A DNA stretch of 64,000 nucleotides from Adiantum capillus-veneris (GCA_014529385.2 CM043966.1:94209587-94273586), one strand, 5' to 3'. Counted from the first letter of the stretch, positions 45,630 through 58,458 are shown. Notes: a model not told the origin generated them from the sequence alone. Program-made: numbers and translations.

Positions 45630-45968
45630 TGTGTAAGGATTGAGTGAAGCTCGAACTACAGATTCAAACTCAGCAGTCCGTTCAATTTAAAGATTCAGAC
45701 TCAGTAGTATGTTAGTCATCACTCTGCAAAAATCAGACGCAACAGATTGCAGAATCAAATGCAGCAATAGAGTGATGGAGATGCACGCAACAAAATTTAG
45801 AGATGGAGAGGATAGCTTTGACACAACATTTGTGGGTACAAAAAGAGTTGTACCCCTTTAGGTTTTTGAGATAGATATAGTGTAGGATTATACAATCACC
45901 TAATAAGGGTGCAAATATACAACCACCCAATAAGGGTGCAGACGGGCACGTGGATCTTTATCCCAACA
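45630..45968 (-). repeat. Probable Copia 3' LTR
   Basis: On the minus strand it begins TGTTGGGATAAAGATCC and ends near CCTTACACA. It follows the polypurine-like CTTTGGGTGGGAGGT (45969-45983). It has a short internal repeat TGCACCCTTATTRGGTGRTTG. No full matching copy is present at the right side. Confidence 0.5.
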
Positions 45969-46055
45969 ACCTCCCACCCAAAGACAACATGCCTAAAGTG
46001 GAGAAAGAATCAGCTATGTACAAAGCTGAAAACACCTATATCTGTCTAACCCCCA

Positions 46056-47605
46056 TCATCTGTCCGCAATGAGCACACCTCTCAGCTGGAAGACCCAAAG
46101 AAGGTCTGCATGATTATCATTTGTATGTACCTTGACAAGATCAATGCTCTTGCTATCAAGTACATCCCGGATAAAGTGATACTTCACCTTTATGTGCTTC
46201 ATCTTTGCATGAAAGATAGGATTCCGAGTTAGCATGATAGCACTCTGGCTGTCACAATGGAGAATCAAAATCTATGAAATGCCAAGCTCTCCCACCAAGC
46301 ATGAATTCCATAAAGCCTCCTTGCATGCCTCTGTAGCAGCAACGTACTCTGCCTCTATTCTAGACAATGCAACACACTTTTGTAGCCTAGATATCCAAGA
46401 TACTGCTCCCCCTTTGAACGTGAAAACATACCCTGAAGTAGACTTCTTGCAGTTCGTATGACCAGCAGAGTCTACACCCGTAAAGCCTGCCCACAGATGC
46501 CTTCTGCTTGCCAAAGCAAATGCACAAATCCTTTGTGCCCTTGAGGTACCTCATAATACCCTTCATGGCTTCCCAATGATTTTTGCTAGGATTTTCCAGG
46601 TACCTGCTAACCACTCCCATTGCAAATGCAATATTAGGACGTGTAGACACCATAGCATACATCAAATTACCAACAGCTGAAGCATACGAAATCTTGGCCA
46701 TTTCAATATTTTCATCATCAGATCTAGGGCTATCCACTGCACTAAGTTTCACATATGGAGGCAATGGTACACCAATTTCTTCCACACCTCCATATGGAAA
46801 CGCTCCAAAATCTTGGATACATATTCCTGTTACGATAGATAAAGGAGAACCTTTTGACATGTCCTTGAATATACGCATTCCAAGAATATGATTGGCCTCA
46901 CCGAGATCCTTCATATCAAAGCTATTGTGTAGGATTTTTCTCAACATGTCCAATGCATGAACATTTCGACCTGCAATTAACATATCATCCACATACAAAA
47001 CCAAGATAATCAAACTGTTATGTCTGCTGCCCTCTTGGTGTACAAGCAGTGATCAATCTAACTCCACCTGAACCCTTGAGATTGCATGAATGTATCAAAT
47101 TTCCGATACCATTCTTGAGGTGCCTGTTTCAGACCATACAAACTCCTTTGAGTTTACATACCATCTTTTCCTTCCCTTTTGTGACAAAACCATAAGGCTA
47201 GTGCATATAGATTTCCTTATGCAAATCACCATGTAAAAATGTGGTTTTTACATCCATCTGTATGAGTTCCCAATCCCCTGATGCAACCAAGCCCAAAACG
47301 ATCTGTAAAGTAGTCATCTTGACTACGCGAGAAAAGATCTCATCAAAATCAATTCCATGCTCCTGCTTGCACCCTTTGACAACCAATCGTGCCTTGTACT
47401 TTACCGAGGAACTAGAGGTGACTTTTTTTTTGTAAACCCGTTTGCATGGAACAACTTTTTGTGCTTTTGGCAAATGCACCAAATCCCAAGTATCATTCTT
47501 CTCCAGAGATTCCATTTTTGACAGCATGGCCCTATACCATTTCTCATTGTGCTGACTAGCCGATGCTTCCTTGAAGCAAGACAGTTGACCACAATCTATC
47601 AACAT
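46056..47605 (-). pseudogene. Copia reverse transcriptase and RNase H, broken
   Basis: The RT begins near 47605 (FKEASASQHNEKWYRAMLSK), then KARLVVKGCKQEHGIDF, MDVKTTFLHGDL, the LKQAPQEWYRKFD segment (47080-47150) and YVDD (46987). RNase H follows (GYVFTFKGGAVSW, LSRIEAEYVAATEA, LHCDSQSAI). The product would copy the element's RNA and degrade the template. Frameshifts near 47190, 47030 and 46480, plus a ~43-bp duplication at 47597-47688, inactivate it. YVDD and domain order identify Ty1/Copia. Confidence 0.85.
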
Positions 47606-47776
47606 GACATAATCAGCACCAGAAACAAATCTGTTTGGCTACCAACATGACATAATCATCACCAGGAACAAATCTGTTTGCTTGACCTACAAACCAAAGG
47701 CTCCATATTTCAAATTTCTATCCAACCAAATATGCAGCTTGTTGTCTTGCCATTTTAGACTGACCATCTGATTCAC

Positions 47777-49689
47777 TGTGAGGTCCCCACCTCACCGTCT
47801 CAAACGGCGGATCTGATGGTAAACTTGGTGGCCACTAGATCTATAGCGGAAGAAAACAAAGTGGTTCAGAGTTCATCTAGCGGACGATCTCTAATCACAA
47901 AGTGAGTCGAGTTCGAGCCTACTAGCGATGAGATCTAGCTCCACCTCGCAAAGGAAGCGTGCTTAACTTATCTAGCGATCCTAAGACCCACCTTCCAAGA
48001 GGAGAGAAATTCCGAGTGCCTTTTCTCCCATGTTTCAAAGGCACGTACACTTGAGACTTCGTCGCTCTAGGAGCAATGAGTAATACTTGTGTCGATTTAA
48101 GCACTATGGGGACAGAGAGTTCCCGACCAATCGGGACCACCCTTCTCATAGGCATTCGAAACCTGAGCCAAGCCCCCACTTTCTACCCCCACACTCACAC
48201 TTTGTTGTGTGTCCTAATTACTACCACGGGGTTGTTCAACATATAAGTTCCTTGATTAGATTCCGATTCACAAGGTTGGAGGTACAACATCCCCCCTCCA
48301 GCGAGAGTTTACTCCTCCCGTTGTCGCCTAGCTACCCATACAACTAGGTATGTCCACCGCATAGAAAGCAAGACGTGGGTTCCCATCGCATAGAAAGCAA
48401 GTCGTGGGTAAAGGCCCTAAGCTAGTAACTCTAGCTACCGCGAAATCGTCGCGAGCCGCCCTTTGTGATCAATAGGGGGATCAGAACTAGTTCAACATTG
48501 GAAATAAAATGAACATGCCGAGCTAAATTTTCCCTAGCAGACATTCTTTCCTAATTCAAACAGTATATCCATCAACCATTCTTTCCTACTTAGAATTTAA
48601 TATACAATTGAATTCAAATGCCGAGGTTTCCTTCGGATTTCTCCAACATGTTTAGGGATATGTTCTTTCCTAACTTATTGTGTGCAATGTTAAATTAAAC
48701 AACTTGGATGAAAAGGTGACCTACCTCCTCCATTTCCTCATCAACGGCCCGTGAGATGGCCGGTACTTGGTCGTTTATGGGAGCTTTTCCTTTCCCATTC
48801 ACGTTGCTTGTTCCCGCCTCGCGGTCGTGGGCACCACCGAAGCGAGTTTTCTTTACCGGGGCCATTTTATACTCAGTACTTAATTGATAAACTTGGAGAA
48901 AAGAACTAATGTCCGAGAGTACCATAACAATCAAGATGACAGATTAGAATCATTGAACAATTTCTTTTATACAACGGGGTTAGATTTCCTTCAAGACATA
49001 GTAATTTATGGACAATACCTTACATGTTCTATGGGAACTGACTCTAAAATTTAAATACTTGGCCTAGGTAATTAAGAATTTCAGATTTTTACTAATTAAA
49101 TTACTAGAGAGATGAATTAGACATGCTCAATCACCCTCCTAATGCAAGTAGAAAGATGTAGAATTACCGTATGCATAGGTGAGAGAAAATTCCCTTCTTA
49201 GTGGCTTAATGACGGATTAATTTCCCTTAATTACATCCCGATCTATGAATAAATTGAATCTAACTTTGTTACACCAATATTGTGTGGTAATAGAATGAAT
49301 TTGACCAAATCCACATCATTACCGGTTTGACAATTAATTACTGTGCTGACTAGCGAGAGATTTCTCTTACTAATCATGCATTAATCTATGATTAGGAGAG
49401 ATTAATGGATAATTAAATATTGGATGATGATTATGTAATAGAATAATGATGTGGAGAATTAGAGAGCACCTATTGAGAAATATAGCTAGGATTAAGCATA
49501 ATAGATGAGGAATTAAAAGAATGATGAAGAGGTTTGCAGAAAATCATAAATTAAATCGATATTCTGTGATTAGGGGCTGAAATCCTTTCAAATTGCTGAT
49601 CCAATGGAGTTCTCGATGATGAGAATCGGGCAGCACTTCCCTCCTTTGCTTCTTCTCCAAAAACTATGTGTGCCGGTAGCACCTCCCCA

Positions 49690-49750
<61 letters not shown>

Positions 49751-50452
49751 GAGTGGATGTGTGAGCATATGTGTGTGTGCGTGTGAGCACACTCTTAAAT
49801 AGGCCTCTCCATGCTGAAAATCAACCAGGCTTGCTATTTGCATCTGAGAGCTACTCCACTTATGCATGGCAAGTCCAGTTACATGCCTACCAAGTGTCCA
49901 GTTCGCTAGTGTAACTGACTCTCACACTCACTCTCAAGCTTGGAAACTCTCCCACAACTCCCAAAAGAAGAGAGGGCGTCCCCTAGCTGCTAAAGCAGGC
50001 TTTGAGTGTCCTGGAACCTGTTCCCACACAGCCTCGAGCCCCGTTGCCTCCCCGCACAACTTTAGAAAAAATTGGTTTTAGGCTAAAACGGGCCATACGA
50101 GTCGGAATTTAATGCCGTAAATTGCGATACTAAGCTCTAACTAAAGCGTATCTATCCGAGTACCTGCCATATTTAGTAGCCCCCGAGGTTCGAAAATGCA
50201 TTTGTTTCAAATTCGGGGTACGGGTGCAGATTTGCAAGACGGTTAAAACTAGACGGGTTGGGTCATCAAAAACTTACTATTTTTGGAAAATTTTCACAAA
50301 AATTATTTTAATTCACATTTTGAAGCTTTATAACAATCTAAATATCATGGCACTGACAGAATTTGGAAAATGGCTAAAAATAGTAACTTTTTCCATTATG
50401 TTTATTCCATGGTACAAGTGTGCTCTTTTTGGTCGGGGTCAAAGACCTTACA
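47777..50452 (-). repeat. Gypsy 3' LTR (left), 2,676 bp
   Basis: TG...CA ends with the short inverted repeat TGTGAGGTC/TGTAAGGTC. It contains a (TG)n tract (49692-49747), longer than in the other LTR, and lacks the 105-bp segment found at ~56137-56245 in the right LTR. It also carries the same small minus-strand exon-like ORF (~48721-48863) as the 5' LTR. Confidence 0.93.
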
Positions 50453-50461
50453 ACCTCCCCA
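50453..50461 (-). promoter_or_regulatory. Gypsy polypurine tract
   Basis: Minus strand TGGGGAGGT immediately before the 3' LTR, the expected plus-strand primer. Confidence 0.75.
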
Positions 50462-50483
50462 ACGTGAAGAATTTGAGATGTCC

Positions 50484-53400
50484 TCATCTCAAGAATGTGT
50501 TTGGGTAATATTTTATGAGTGTTGGTTCGTCCTCCCAAGTTGCATCTTCTTCAGGGTAATCCTTCCACTTTAGTAGATGCTCCGTGATTGTTCTGTTGCG
50601 TAACTTTCTTTCCCTTGTTTCGAGTACATAGTCCGGTTGGAGCTCGAGAACTTCTTGTGCTCGCATGACTATCTGATCTGAGTCCAAGAATTGATCAGGA
50701 TTAGGGATGTAGGGTTTGAGTAAGCTGACGTGGAATACATCATGAACCTTTAAGTTTGTAGGTAACTTTAGCTTGTAGGCCTGGTCACTCACAATTTTAA
50801 CGATCTCGAATGGTCCACAATACCTTGGGCTTAGCTTCTTGTATCTGCCTAGTGATAAGTTTCTTTTCTTCGGTCGGACTCATAGAAAAACCTTATCTCC
50901 TTCTTTGAAAGTTCTTTCGGAACGGTTCTTATCTGCATATTGCTTCTGTCTATCCTGAGCGGCCTGAATGTCTTGGCGAATAGCTCTAGTCTGAGCTTCC
51001 ATATATTCTAACATCTTTTTAGAGGCTTCTACCCTAATGGTTGGATCCGAGAAGTTCAGTGGTGCTAAACAGTCCTGTCCATAAAGAGCTTTAAAGGGTG
51101 ACATTCCAATGCTCCTATGTTCGGAAGAATTATAAGCATATTCTACCAAAGGAAGATATTGTAACCACTTCTTTGGCTCTTGTGAACAATAGGCCCTGAG
51201 AATGTCCTCAATGACTTGATTTACTCTTTCAGTCTACCCATCTGTCTGCGGATGATACGCTGTACTGAAGGCTAATTGTGACCCAATAGATTAGAAAAGA
51301 GAAGTCCAAAATTTTGATGTAAACTTGGAATCTCTATCACTGACGATACGCTGTACTGAAGGCTAATTGTGACCCAATAGATTAGAAAAGAGAAGTCCAA
51401 AATTTTGATGTAAACTTGGCATCTCTTACGCTTGGGTAAACCATGTAACCTAAAAATCTCCTTGATGAATACCCGGCTAATATCCGAAGCAGTAAAGATT
51501 GTCTTTACGGGTATTAGATGAGCCACTTTTGTGAGCATATCAACAACCACGAAAACAGATTCATAACCTCCTGTAGAAGGTAACCCTGTAACAAAGTCCA
51601 TACTGATGCATTCCCATTTCATTTGGGGTATGTCAAGAGGTTGAAGTTGTCCTGGTAACTTGATTCTTTTGGCTTTATCCGCGCTGACAAGAAAGACATT
51701 GCCTCACATAGCGAAGTATGTCTCCTTTCATTCTAGACCAAAAATAACTCCTCCGGACAGCATCAAGAGTCTTAGCATAACCCGGATGTCCTGATGTAGG
51801 GGTATCGTGTGCGTCATACAAAATAGCCTTCTTTAAACCTGGGTCTCTGGGTACACAGATTCTATGTCTATAGTAAAGACATCGTCCCATAAGAGAGTAA
51901 TCTTTAGCTTTAGGCATCTTATTCTGCTAGACCAATGATACTATACGTTGGTATTCTGGATCTACCAAAGATGCTTCTTTAATCCTATCCCAGATAGGGT
52001 TATTTGGAATAGAGATAACTCCGAGAAAAGATTTTTAGCTAAGTCCATCTGCAACTGCATTTTCCTTCCCTAGTCTATACTTTATGTCAAGGTCATATTC
52101 TTGTAAAAGCTCTATCCATCGCCATTGTCACATATTGAGAATAGGTTGAATAAAAATCCATTTTAAGCTCTTGTGGTCTGTAACCAGCTGAAACTTGCAC
52201 CCGAGAAGATAATGTCTCCGTAACTTCAGCGCATGTATAACCGCTAAAAGTTCCAAATCATGAGTAGGATAATTCTTCTCATGATCCCTCAGCTTTCGTG
52301 AAGTATAAGCCACCGGTCTTCCTTCTTGAGTAAGAACTCCGCCTAAAGCAAATTTGCTAGCATCTGTCGCTACTTCAAATTCTTTACTGAAATCTGGTAG
52401 CTTTAAGATAGGAGCTGAGACCAAGAATTATTTTAGCTTAGCAAAACTAGACTCATGCTCGGTCTTCCATTCGATCCTCATTCCTTTCTTCAGGAGTTCC
52501 GTCAAAGGTGCAACAGTACGTGCATAGTCCTTGACAAAAATCCTGTACCATCCCGTTATCCCAAGAAATCCTCTTACTTCGCTGACGGTGGATGGTTGAG
52601 GCCAATCAACAATATCCTTGACTTTATCTGGGTCCACTGAAATCCCTTCGGCTGATATGACAAATCCAAGATAGTTGACCTTTGGTGAGCAGAAGGTACA
52701 CTTGCTCGAAGTGTTCTCGAAGAAGATCAAGTACTTTGCGAACATGTTCTTCATGATCTACCTCGTTCTTAGAATAGATCAGAATGTCATCAAAGAAAAC
52801 CAAGACAAAATCATCTAGATAAGGTCTGAAAATATCCTGCATAAGTCGATTGAAGCTTGCAGAAGCATTTGTTAGACCAAAAGACATTACTGTGAATTCG
52901 TAGTGTCCATACCTAGTGTTGAAAGCTGTCTTTGGAATATCTGATTCCTTGATCCTGATTTGGTAATATCATGACGTTAGATCAATCTTTGTAAACATTT
53001 TGGCGCTGTGGAGTCTGTTCAAGAGTTCGTCAATCCTTGGAATTGGATACTTGTTTTTGACAGTTACCTGGTTCAGTCCACGGTAATCTATGCATAGCCT
53101 TAAGGTTCCATCCTTCTTCTTTTGAAAAAGAACTGGTGCACCCCAAGGAGAAGTAATGGGTCGAATGAATACTTGTTCAATGAGTTGCCTAAGTTGTTCC
53201 TTGAGTTCTATGGCCTTTGGAAGTGACATTTTATAAGGTCGCTTTGAGATAGTTTCACATCCAGGGATAGTCTCAATTTCATGATCTACCTCTCTATGCG
53301 GTGGAAGATTCGTAAGGTCTTTAGGGAATACATAATCATACTCCCTCAACCAGTTTGGTCGAAGTGTGGTATCTGATTGGTTCACCTTGTTGAGATTTAC

Positions 53401-54836
53401 CGCATAAATTTGCTGCCCCTTTCTTAGTCCCTTCAGAAGTCTGCTGGCTTTAACTAGAGTAGCCCTAGGTCTCCCATTTTCCCCTTGGATTAAGACCTCA
53501 TTACCCAAGTTATCTGTAAAAGTAAAGTTCCCTTGTGCACAATGGATGTGGGCCTTATTTTGCTTTAGCCAGTCCATCCCTAGTATCCCATCAAAGAATC
53601 CTAAGGGTAGGGTTTGAAATTGGGCAGAGGTTGGGTGTCCCCCTAGATCAAAGTCGATTTTTCCTGCAGAATGTTGAGATACTACTTCCTTTTCGTTTGC
53701 TAATTCTACAACTAGCTTGCTTGTTGGATACTTATCTAGCTTTAGCTTCCTCATGCATCTGGGTGAAAGAAATGAAAGAGTGCTACGACAATCTATAAGG
53801 AAGTTAACTTGTTCACCTCTAAGAGATCCTGGCGTATGAATGACTGCATATTGCTCGCAACCATTGGGGTTGTCAATTGCAGCATGCAAGGTTGCTCTCT
53901 CCACTGCTTCGTCTCCCACAGTTGGTTGTACCACTGCGGCATTCACTCTGGCGGTAGCTCCACTTCCTCGCCCTCTGTTCATCCTTCCACGTCCTCCTCT
54001 TCCATTAGATTGGCCATGCCCATGGACATTCAAGGGTATGGCATTGGCGCCAGTTTTCTGAGTCATCTTGGGGCATGTGGATCTGTAATGCCCAAACTCG
54101 CCGCAACCATAGCATCGAACATTTGGGAATTCCATGGTAGTGGTGGTAGTCACAATAGGGCACTGGTCATATACTTGGTTGGCTGGTTTGTTATTCCAAA
54201 CATTTGTCCTTTCCCTCTTTGCCAAATGATTCCTCCTATTCTGATTAACTTTTCGTACTTCAAGAGCTAAAGGTTTGGCCCTCAACAAAGCATCCTGTAG
54301 TGTTGTTGGCCTGAGAGCTTCCAACCGAGTATTTAAAGGGTCAATTAGCCCTTGGCAGAACCTTTCTACATGTTGTTCCAAAGTCATCTTAGGAGCATAT
54401 CTCCGAAGAGTGACGAACTTTGAATAATATTCTTTGACAGATGAAGTCAGCTGTCAAAGTGAAAAGAACTCGTTCATCTTCAAGGTTTTATAGGCGGGTG
54501 GTAAGTAACGCCCCATCACTATAGCCTTGATGTCTTCCCAGGATTGGGAAGATCCCTTAACATCCAAGTCCCTGCAATGCTGCTTCCACCATATCTTGGC
54601 ATCGCCAGACAAGCGGAACATCGCAAGCATGGTTTGATTCACGGGTTGGGTTCCTGCAACTTCAAAGTAGTCGTCCATCGCTTCCATCCACACTTCCACA
54701 TCTCTCTCCACATTAGCTCCCTCACCCTTAAAGATCGGAGGTTGGGCTTGTTTGAGGAGGAGATTCTTTTCTTGCGCTGCTGAGTAGAGAGCAGCAGGTG
54801 GTGCCTACATGGGTTATACAAGATTCTTGATACCAT
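50484..54836 (-). pseudogene. Gypsy gag-pol with chromodomain, broken
   Basis: In order on the minus strand: gag core (FKGEGANVERDVEVWMEAMDDYF; ~54711); zinc knuckle [14 protein letters not shown] (~54110); protease region [12 protein letters not shown], where the active site should read D-S/T-G; RT ([29 protein letters not shown] near 52790); RNase H (VATDASKFALGGVL); integrase zinc domain (H...H...CLSCQRG, ~51680); integrase core (MDFVTGLP); C-terminal domain; and a chromodomain-like end (LLKWKDYPEEDATWEDE, ~50560). Stops and shifts fall near 54455, 52965, 52640 and 52425, and a 91-bp tandem duplication (51254-51432) lies in the integrase. The chromodomain usually directs insertion to heterochromatin. 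Confidence 0.9.
51254..51432. repeat. 91-bp tandem duplication in Gypsy integrase
   Basis: GATACGCTGTACTGAAGGC starts at 51254 and again at 51345, and the following ~75 bases are nearly identical. It shifts the integrase frame (91 is not a multiple of three). Confidence 0.9.
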
Positions 54837-55020
54837 TACTTGGATTTCAAATAGACACGAGACTTAAATAAAGTTCAAGATCCCACTTTATCAAGAGATA
54901 GAGATTCAAAGACAAAAATACTTTATTGATAAAAATTTATTACAATCAAAACCCCTCAAGGTTTAGGATAACTCATGATCACTTTATTACATTGATTTTT
55001 GGATAGCGTATAAGATACGC

Positions 55021-55524
55021 CTAGCAGATTGTGTTCACATGATACTCTACTTTATTCGTGAAGTAGTTTCTATACTCATCCTTGAGTGGATAGTAAACTA
55101 TGGTGTCGAGCCGGGATTCTTCTTTTGGTACTCCAAAAGTCCTAACTCTGTTTGCTGGGATTACATTAGTGACCTTCTCCAAAAGCCACTCATTGAGGGT
55201 TTGATTGGTGTCGTCAGAGACAGTCAGGTCCAATCGTGTAGGCAGCAAGTAGAATATCTGCACCACCCTCAATTCTTCTCCCCAACGTATCTTCTTCAAA
55301 TTGGTAGCCAGGCATCCTAGCTTCCGAGTGTTGATGTAGTAAACCCCTCCTACAAGTGTCCAATCGAGCCCCCATCCTCTATCGATGCGAGTGGAGTGCG
55401 GTGTATGAGCCTTCAGCAGCATCTCCATGACATCTCGCCTGAATTGGTAAACTGCGGATCGTCGAGCTTGTTCGTAAATAAGCTCAAACACTTGGAAGTT
55501 CCGATATTCTAACACGGGGTCTTC
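55021..55524 (-). CDS. Gypsy leader ORF, exon 2 of a predicted spliced extra protein
   Basis: Minus-strand frame from GAAGACCCCGTG (55524) to TAG (55021-55023), 167 residues (VLEYRNFQVFELIYEQARRS... to ...EYHVNTIC). It is preceded by TTGCATTGATGTTGTAG, a good 3' splice site, and has no ATG of its own near the start. It lies between the primer site and gag, where most Gypsy elements have only leader. With exon 1 in the 5' LTR (56721-56861) it joins in phase 0 to give 214 residues. I recognise no domain; the protein is charged, with no membrane segment. Extra ORFs before gag are known in some plant Gypsy lineages (Ogre/Tat), not as a usual part of chromoviruses. Expression is inferred. Confidence 0.5.
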   Translation of the reverse strand, partial: EDPVLEYRNFQVFELIYEQARRSAVYQFRRDVMEMLLKAHTPHSTRIDRGWGLDWTLVGGVYYINTRKLGCLATNLKKIRWGEELRVVQIFYLLPTRLDLTVSDDTNQTLNEWLLEKVTNVIPANRVRTFGVPKEESRLDTIVYYPLKDEYRNYFTNKVEYHVNTIC

Positions 55525-55628
55525 CTACAACATCAATGCAAGGAATTCGGATCAGCTACCTATATACCATTAGTTCTTTTTAAATATTCAAACAATACGA
55601 ATTTATTTCTTAGTCTAACCTAACCTTG

Positions 55629-55640
55629 GCTCTGATACCA
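55629..55640 (-). promoter_or_regulatory. Gypsy primer-binding site (initiator tRNA-Met)
   Basis: Minus strand TGGTATCAGAGC, followed by CAAGG, two bases inside the 5' LTR. This is the standard plant initiator-Met primer complement. Confidence 0.95.
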
Positions 55641-55642
55641 GG

Positions 55643-58385
55643 TGTGAGGTCCCCACCCCGCCGTCTCAAATGGCGGATCTGATGGTAAACCTGGTGGCCA
55701 CTAGATCTATAGCGGAAGAAAACAAAGTGATTCAGGGTTCATCTAGCGGACGATCTCTCATCACAAAGTGAGTCGAGTTCGAGCCTACTAGCGATGAGAT
55801 CTAGCTCCACCTTGCAGGGGAAGCGTGCTTAACTTATCTAGCAATCCTAAGACCCACCTTCCAAGAGGAGAGAAATCCCGAGTGCCTTTTTCCCCATGTT
55901 TCAGAGGCACGTACACTTGAGACTTCGCCGCTCTAGGGGCAATGAGTAATACTAGTGTCGATTTAAGCACTATGGGGACGGAGAGTTCCCGACCAATCGG
56001 GACCACCCTTCTCATAGGCATTGGCAACCTAAGCCAAGCCCCCACTTTCCACCCCCACACTCACACTTCATTGTGTGTCCTAATTACTACCACGAGGTTG
56101 TTCAACATATAAGTTCCTTGATTAGATTCTGATTCACAAGGTTCGTTAAGACAGCCCTTCAACCAGTATTGCAAAGCGGCACCAAGATAGTAACTCTAGT
56201 AAAAATTCTACTCAAACTTATTCATTGAAATTCCAATGTTCTGAAGGTATAACATCCCCCCTCCAGCTAGAGTTTACTCCTGCCGTTGTCGCCTAGCTGC
56301 CCATACAACTAGGTATGTCCACTGCATAGAAAGCACGAAATGGACATTCCTACCGCATAGAAAGCAAGACGTGGGTTCCCATCGCATAGAAAGCAACTCG
56401 TGGGTAAAGGCCCTAAGCTAGTAACTCTAACTACTGCGAAATTGTCGCGAGCCGCCCCCTGTGATCAGTAGGGGGATCATGACTAGTTCAACATTGGAAA
56501 TAGAATGAACATGCCGAGCTAAATTTTCCATAGCATACATTCTTTCCTAATTCAAACAGTATATCCATCAACCATTATTTCGTACTTAGAGTTTAATATA
56601 CAATTGAATTTAAATGCCAAGGTTTCCGTCGGATTTCTCCAACATGTTTAGGGATATGTTCTTTCCTAACTTATTGTGTGCAATGTTAAATTAAACAACT
56701 TGGATGAAAATGTGACCTACCTCCTCCATTTCCTCGTCAACGGTCCGTGAGATGGCTAGTACTTGGTCGTCCATGGGAGCTTTTCCTTTCCCATTCACGT
56801 TGCTTGTTCCCGCCTCGCGGTCGTGGGCACCACCGAAGAGAGTTCTCTTTCCCGGGGCCATTATATACTCACTACTTAATTGATAAGCTTGGAGAAAAGA
56901 ACTAATGTCCGAGAGTACCATAACAATCAAGATGACAGATTAGAACGATGAGGTTAGATTTTTCAAGACATAGTAATTTATGGATAATACCTTACATGTT
57001 CTATGGGAACGGATTCTTAAATTTAAATACTTGGCCTAGGTAATTAAGAATTTCATATTTTTGCTAATTAAATTACTAGAGAGATGAATTACACATGCTC
57101 AATCACCTTTCTAATGCAAGTAGAAAGATGTAGAATTATCGTATGCATAGGTGAGAGAAAATTCCCTTCTTAATGGCTTAATGACGGATTAATTTCCCTT
57201 AATTACATCCCGATCTATGAATAAATTGAATTTAACTTAGTTACACCAATATTGTGTGGTAATAGAATGAATTTGACCAAATCCACATCATTACCGGTTT
57301 GACAATTAATTACTATGCTGACTAGCAGGAGATTTCTCTTACTAATCATGCATTAATCTATGATTAGAAGAGATTAATGGCTACATAATTAACTATTGGA
57401 TGATGATTATGTAATAGAATAATGATATGGAGAATTAGAGAGCAGCTATTGAGAAGTATAGCTAGGATTAAGCATAATAGATGAGGAATTAAGAGAATGA
57501 TGAAGAGGTTTGCAAAAAAGCATAAATTAAATCGATATTACCGTGATTAGGGTCTGAAATCCTTTCGAATTTCTGATCCAATGGAGTTTCTTGAAGAATC
57601 TGGCAGCACTTCCCTCCTTTGCTTCTTCTCCAAAAACTATGTGTGCCGGCAGCACCTCCCCAAGGTGTGTGTGTGTGTGTGTGTGTGTACTGGGTGGGTG
57701 TGTGAGCATATGTGTGTGTGTGAGTGTGAGCACACTTTTAAATAGGCCTCTCCATGCTGAATATCGACTAGGCTTACTATTTGCATCTGAGAGCTACTCC
57801 ACTTATGCATGGCAAGTCCAGTTACATGTCTACCAAGTGTCCAGTTCGCTAGTGTAACTAACTCTCAAGCTTGGAAACTCTCCCACAACTCCCAAAAGAA
57901 GAGAGGGCGCCCCCTAGTTGCTAAAGCAGGCTCTGAGTGGCCTGGAACCTGTTCCCACACAGCCTCGAGCCCCGATGCCTCCCTGCACAACTTTAGAAAA
58001 AATTGGTTTTAGGCTAAAACGGGCCATACGAGTCGAAATTTAATGCCGTAAGTTGCTATACTAAGCTCTAACTAAGGAGTATCTGTCCGAGTACTTGCCA
58101 TATTTAGCAGCCTTTGGGGTCTGAAAATGCATTTTTTTCAAATTCGAGGTACGGGTGCAGATTTTCGAGACGGTCAAAACTAGACGGGTCGGGTGACCAA
58201 AAACTTACTATTTTTGGAAATTTTCCATGAAAATTATTTTAATTCACATTTTGAAGCTTTATAACATTCTAAAAATCATGGCACTATGACAGAATTTGGA
58301 AAACTGCTAAAAATAGTAACTTTTTCCATTATGTTTATTCCATGGTACAAGGGTGCTCTTTTTGGTCGGGGTCAGAGACCTTACA
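55643..58385 (-). repeat. Gypsy 5' LTR (right), 2,743 bp
   Basis: Same ends as the left LTR. It contains a shorter (TG)n (57665-57688) and the additional ~105-bp segment. The promoter should lie to the right of 56861. No TATA box was fixed with confidence. Confidence 0.93.
56721..56861 (-). CDS. Exon 1 of the predicted spliced Gypsy protein, inside the 5' LTR
   Basis: ATG at 56861-56859 opens MAPGKRTLFGGAHDREAGTS, 47 codons rich in Gly, Lys and Glu, ending EEMEE directly before GTAGGT (donor at 56720). The frame is phase 0 and joins GAAGACCCC of exon 2 across a 1,196-nt intron that removes the primer site. The left LTR keeps the same 47 codons without indels but with several amino-acid changes, as expected after insertion. 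Confidence 0.45.
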
Positions 58386-58458
58386 TTCACACTGTCGAAA
58401 GTCTAATTTTCTTGCATGCAAGTCTACCAGTTCTGATTGTTCGAGAAACTCTTGTGAC

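Larger units (their letters stand above)
47777..58385 (-). mobile_element. Complete Ty3/Gypsy chromovirus, 10.6 kb, nested in the Copia element
   Basis: TSD TTCAC at 47772-47776 and 58386-58390. LTRs run TGTGAGGTC...GACCTTACA. Minus-strand order: 5' LTR (55643-58385), primer site (55629-55640), a leader ORF (55021-55524), gag-pol (54836-50484), polypurine tract (50453-50461) and 3' LTR (47777-50452). A chromodomain-like end marks a chromovirus. The LTRs have diverged and differ by a ~105-bp indel, so the insertion is not recent. Gag-pol is broken. Confidence 0.93.

Noticed and set aside
48087-48347. Plus-strand ORFs inside the Gypsy LTRs (48087, 49866, 57809, 58286)
   Set aside because: Antisense or LTR-internal frames without features, differing between the two LTRs.
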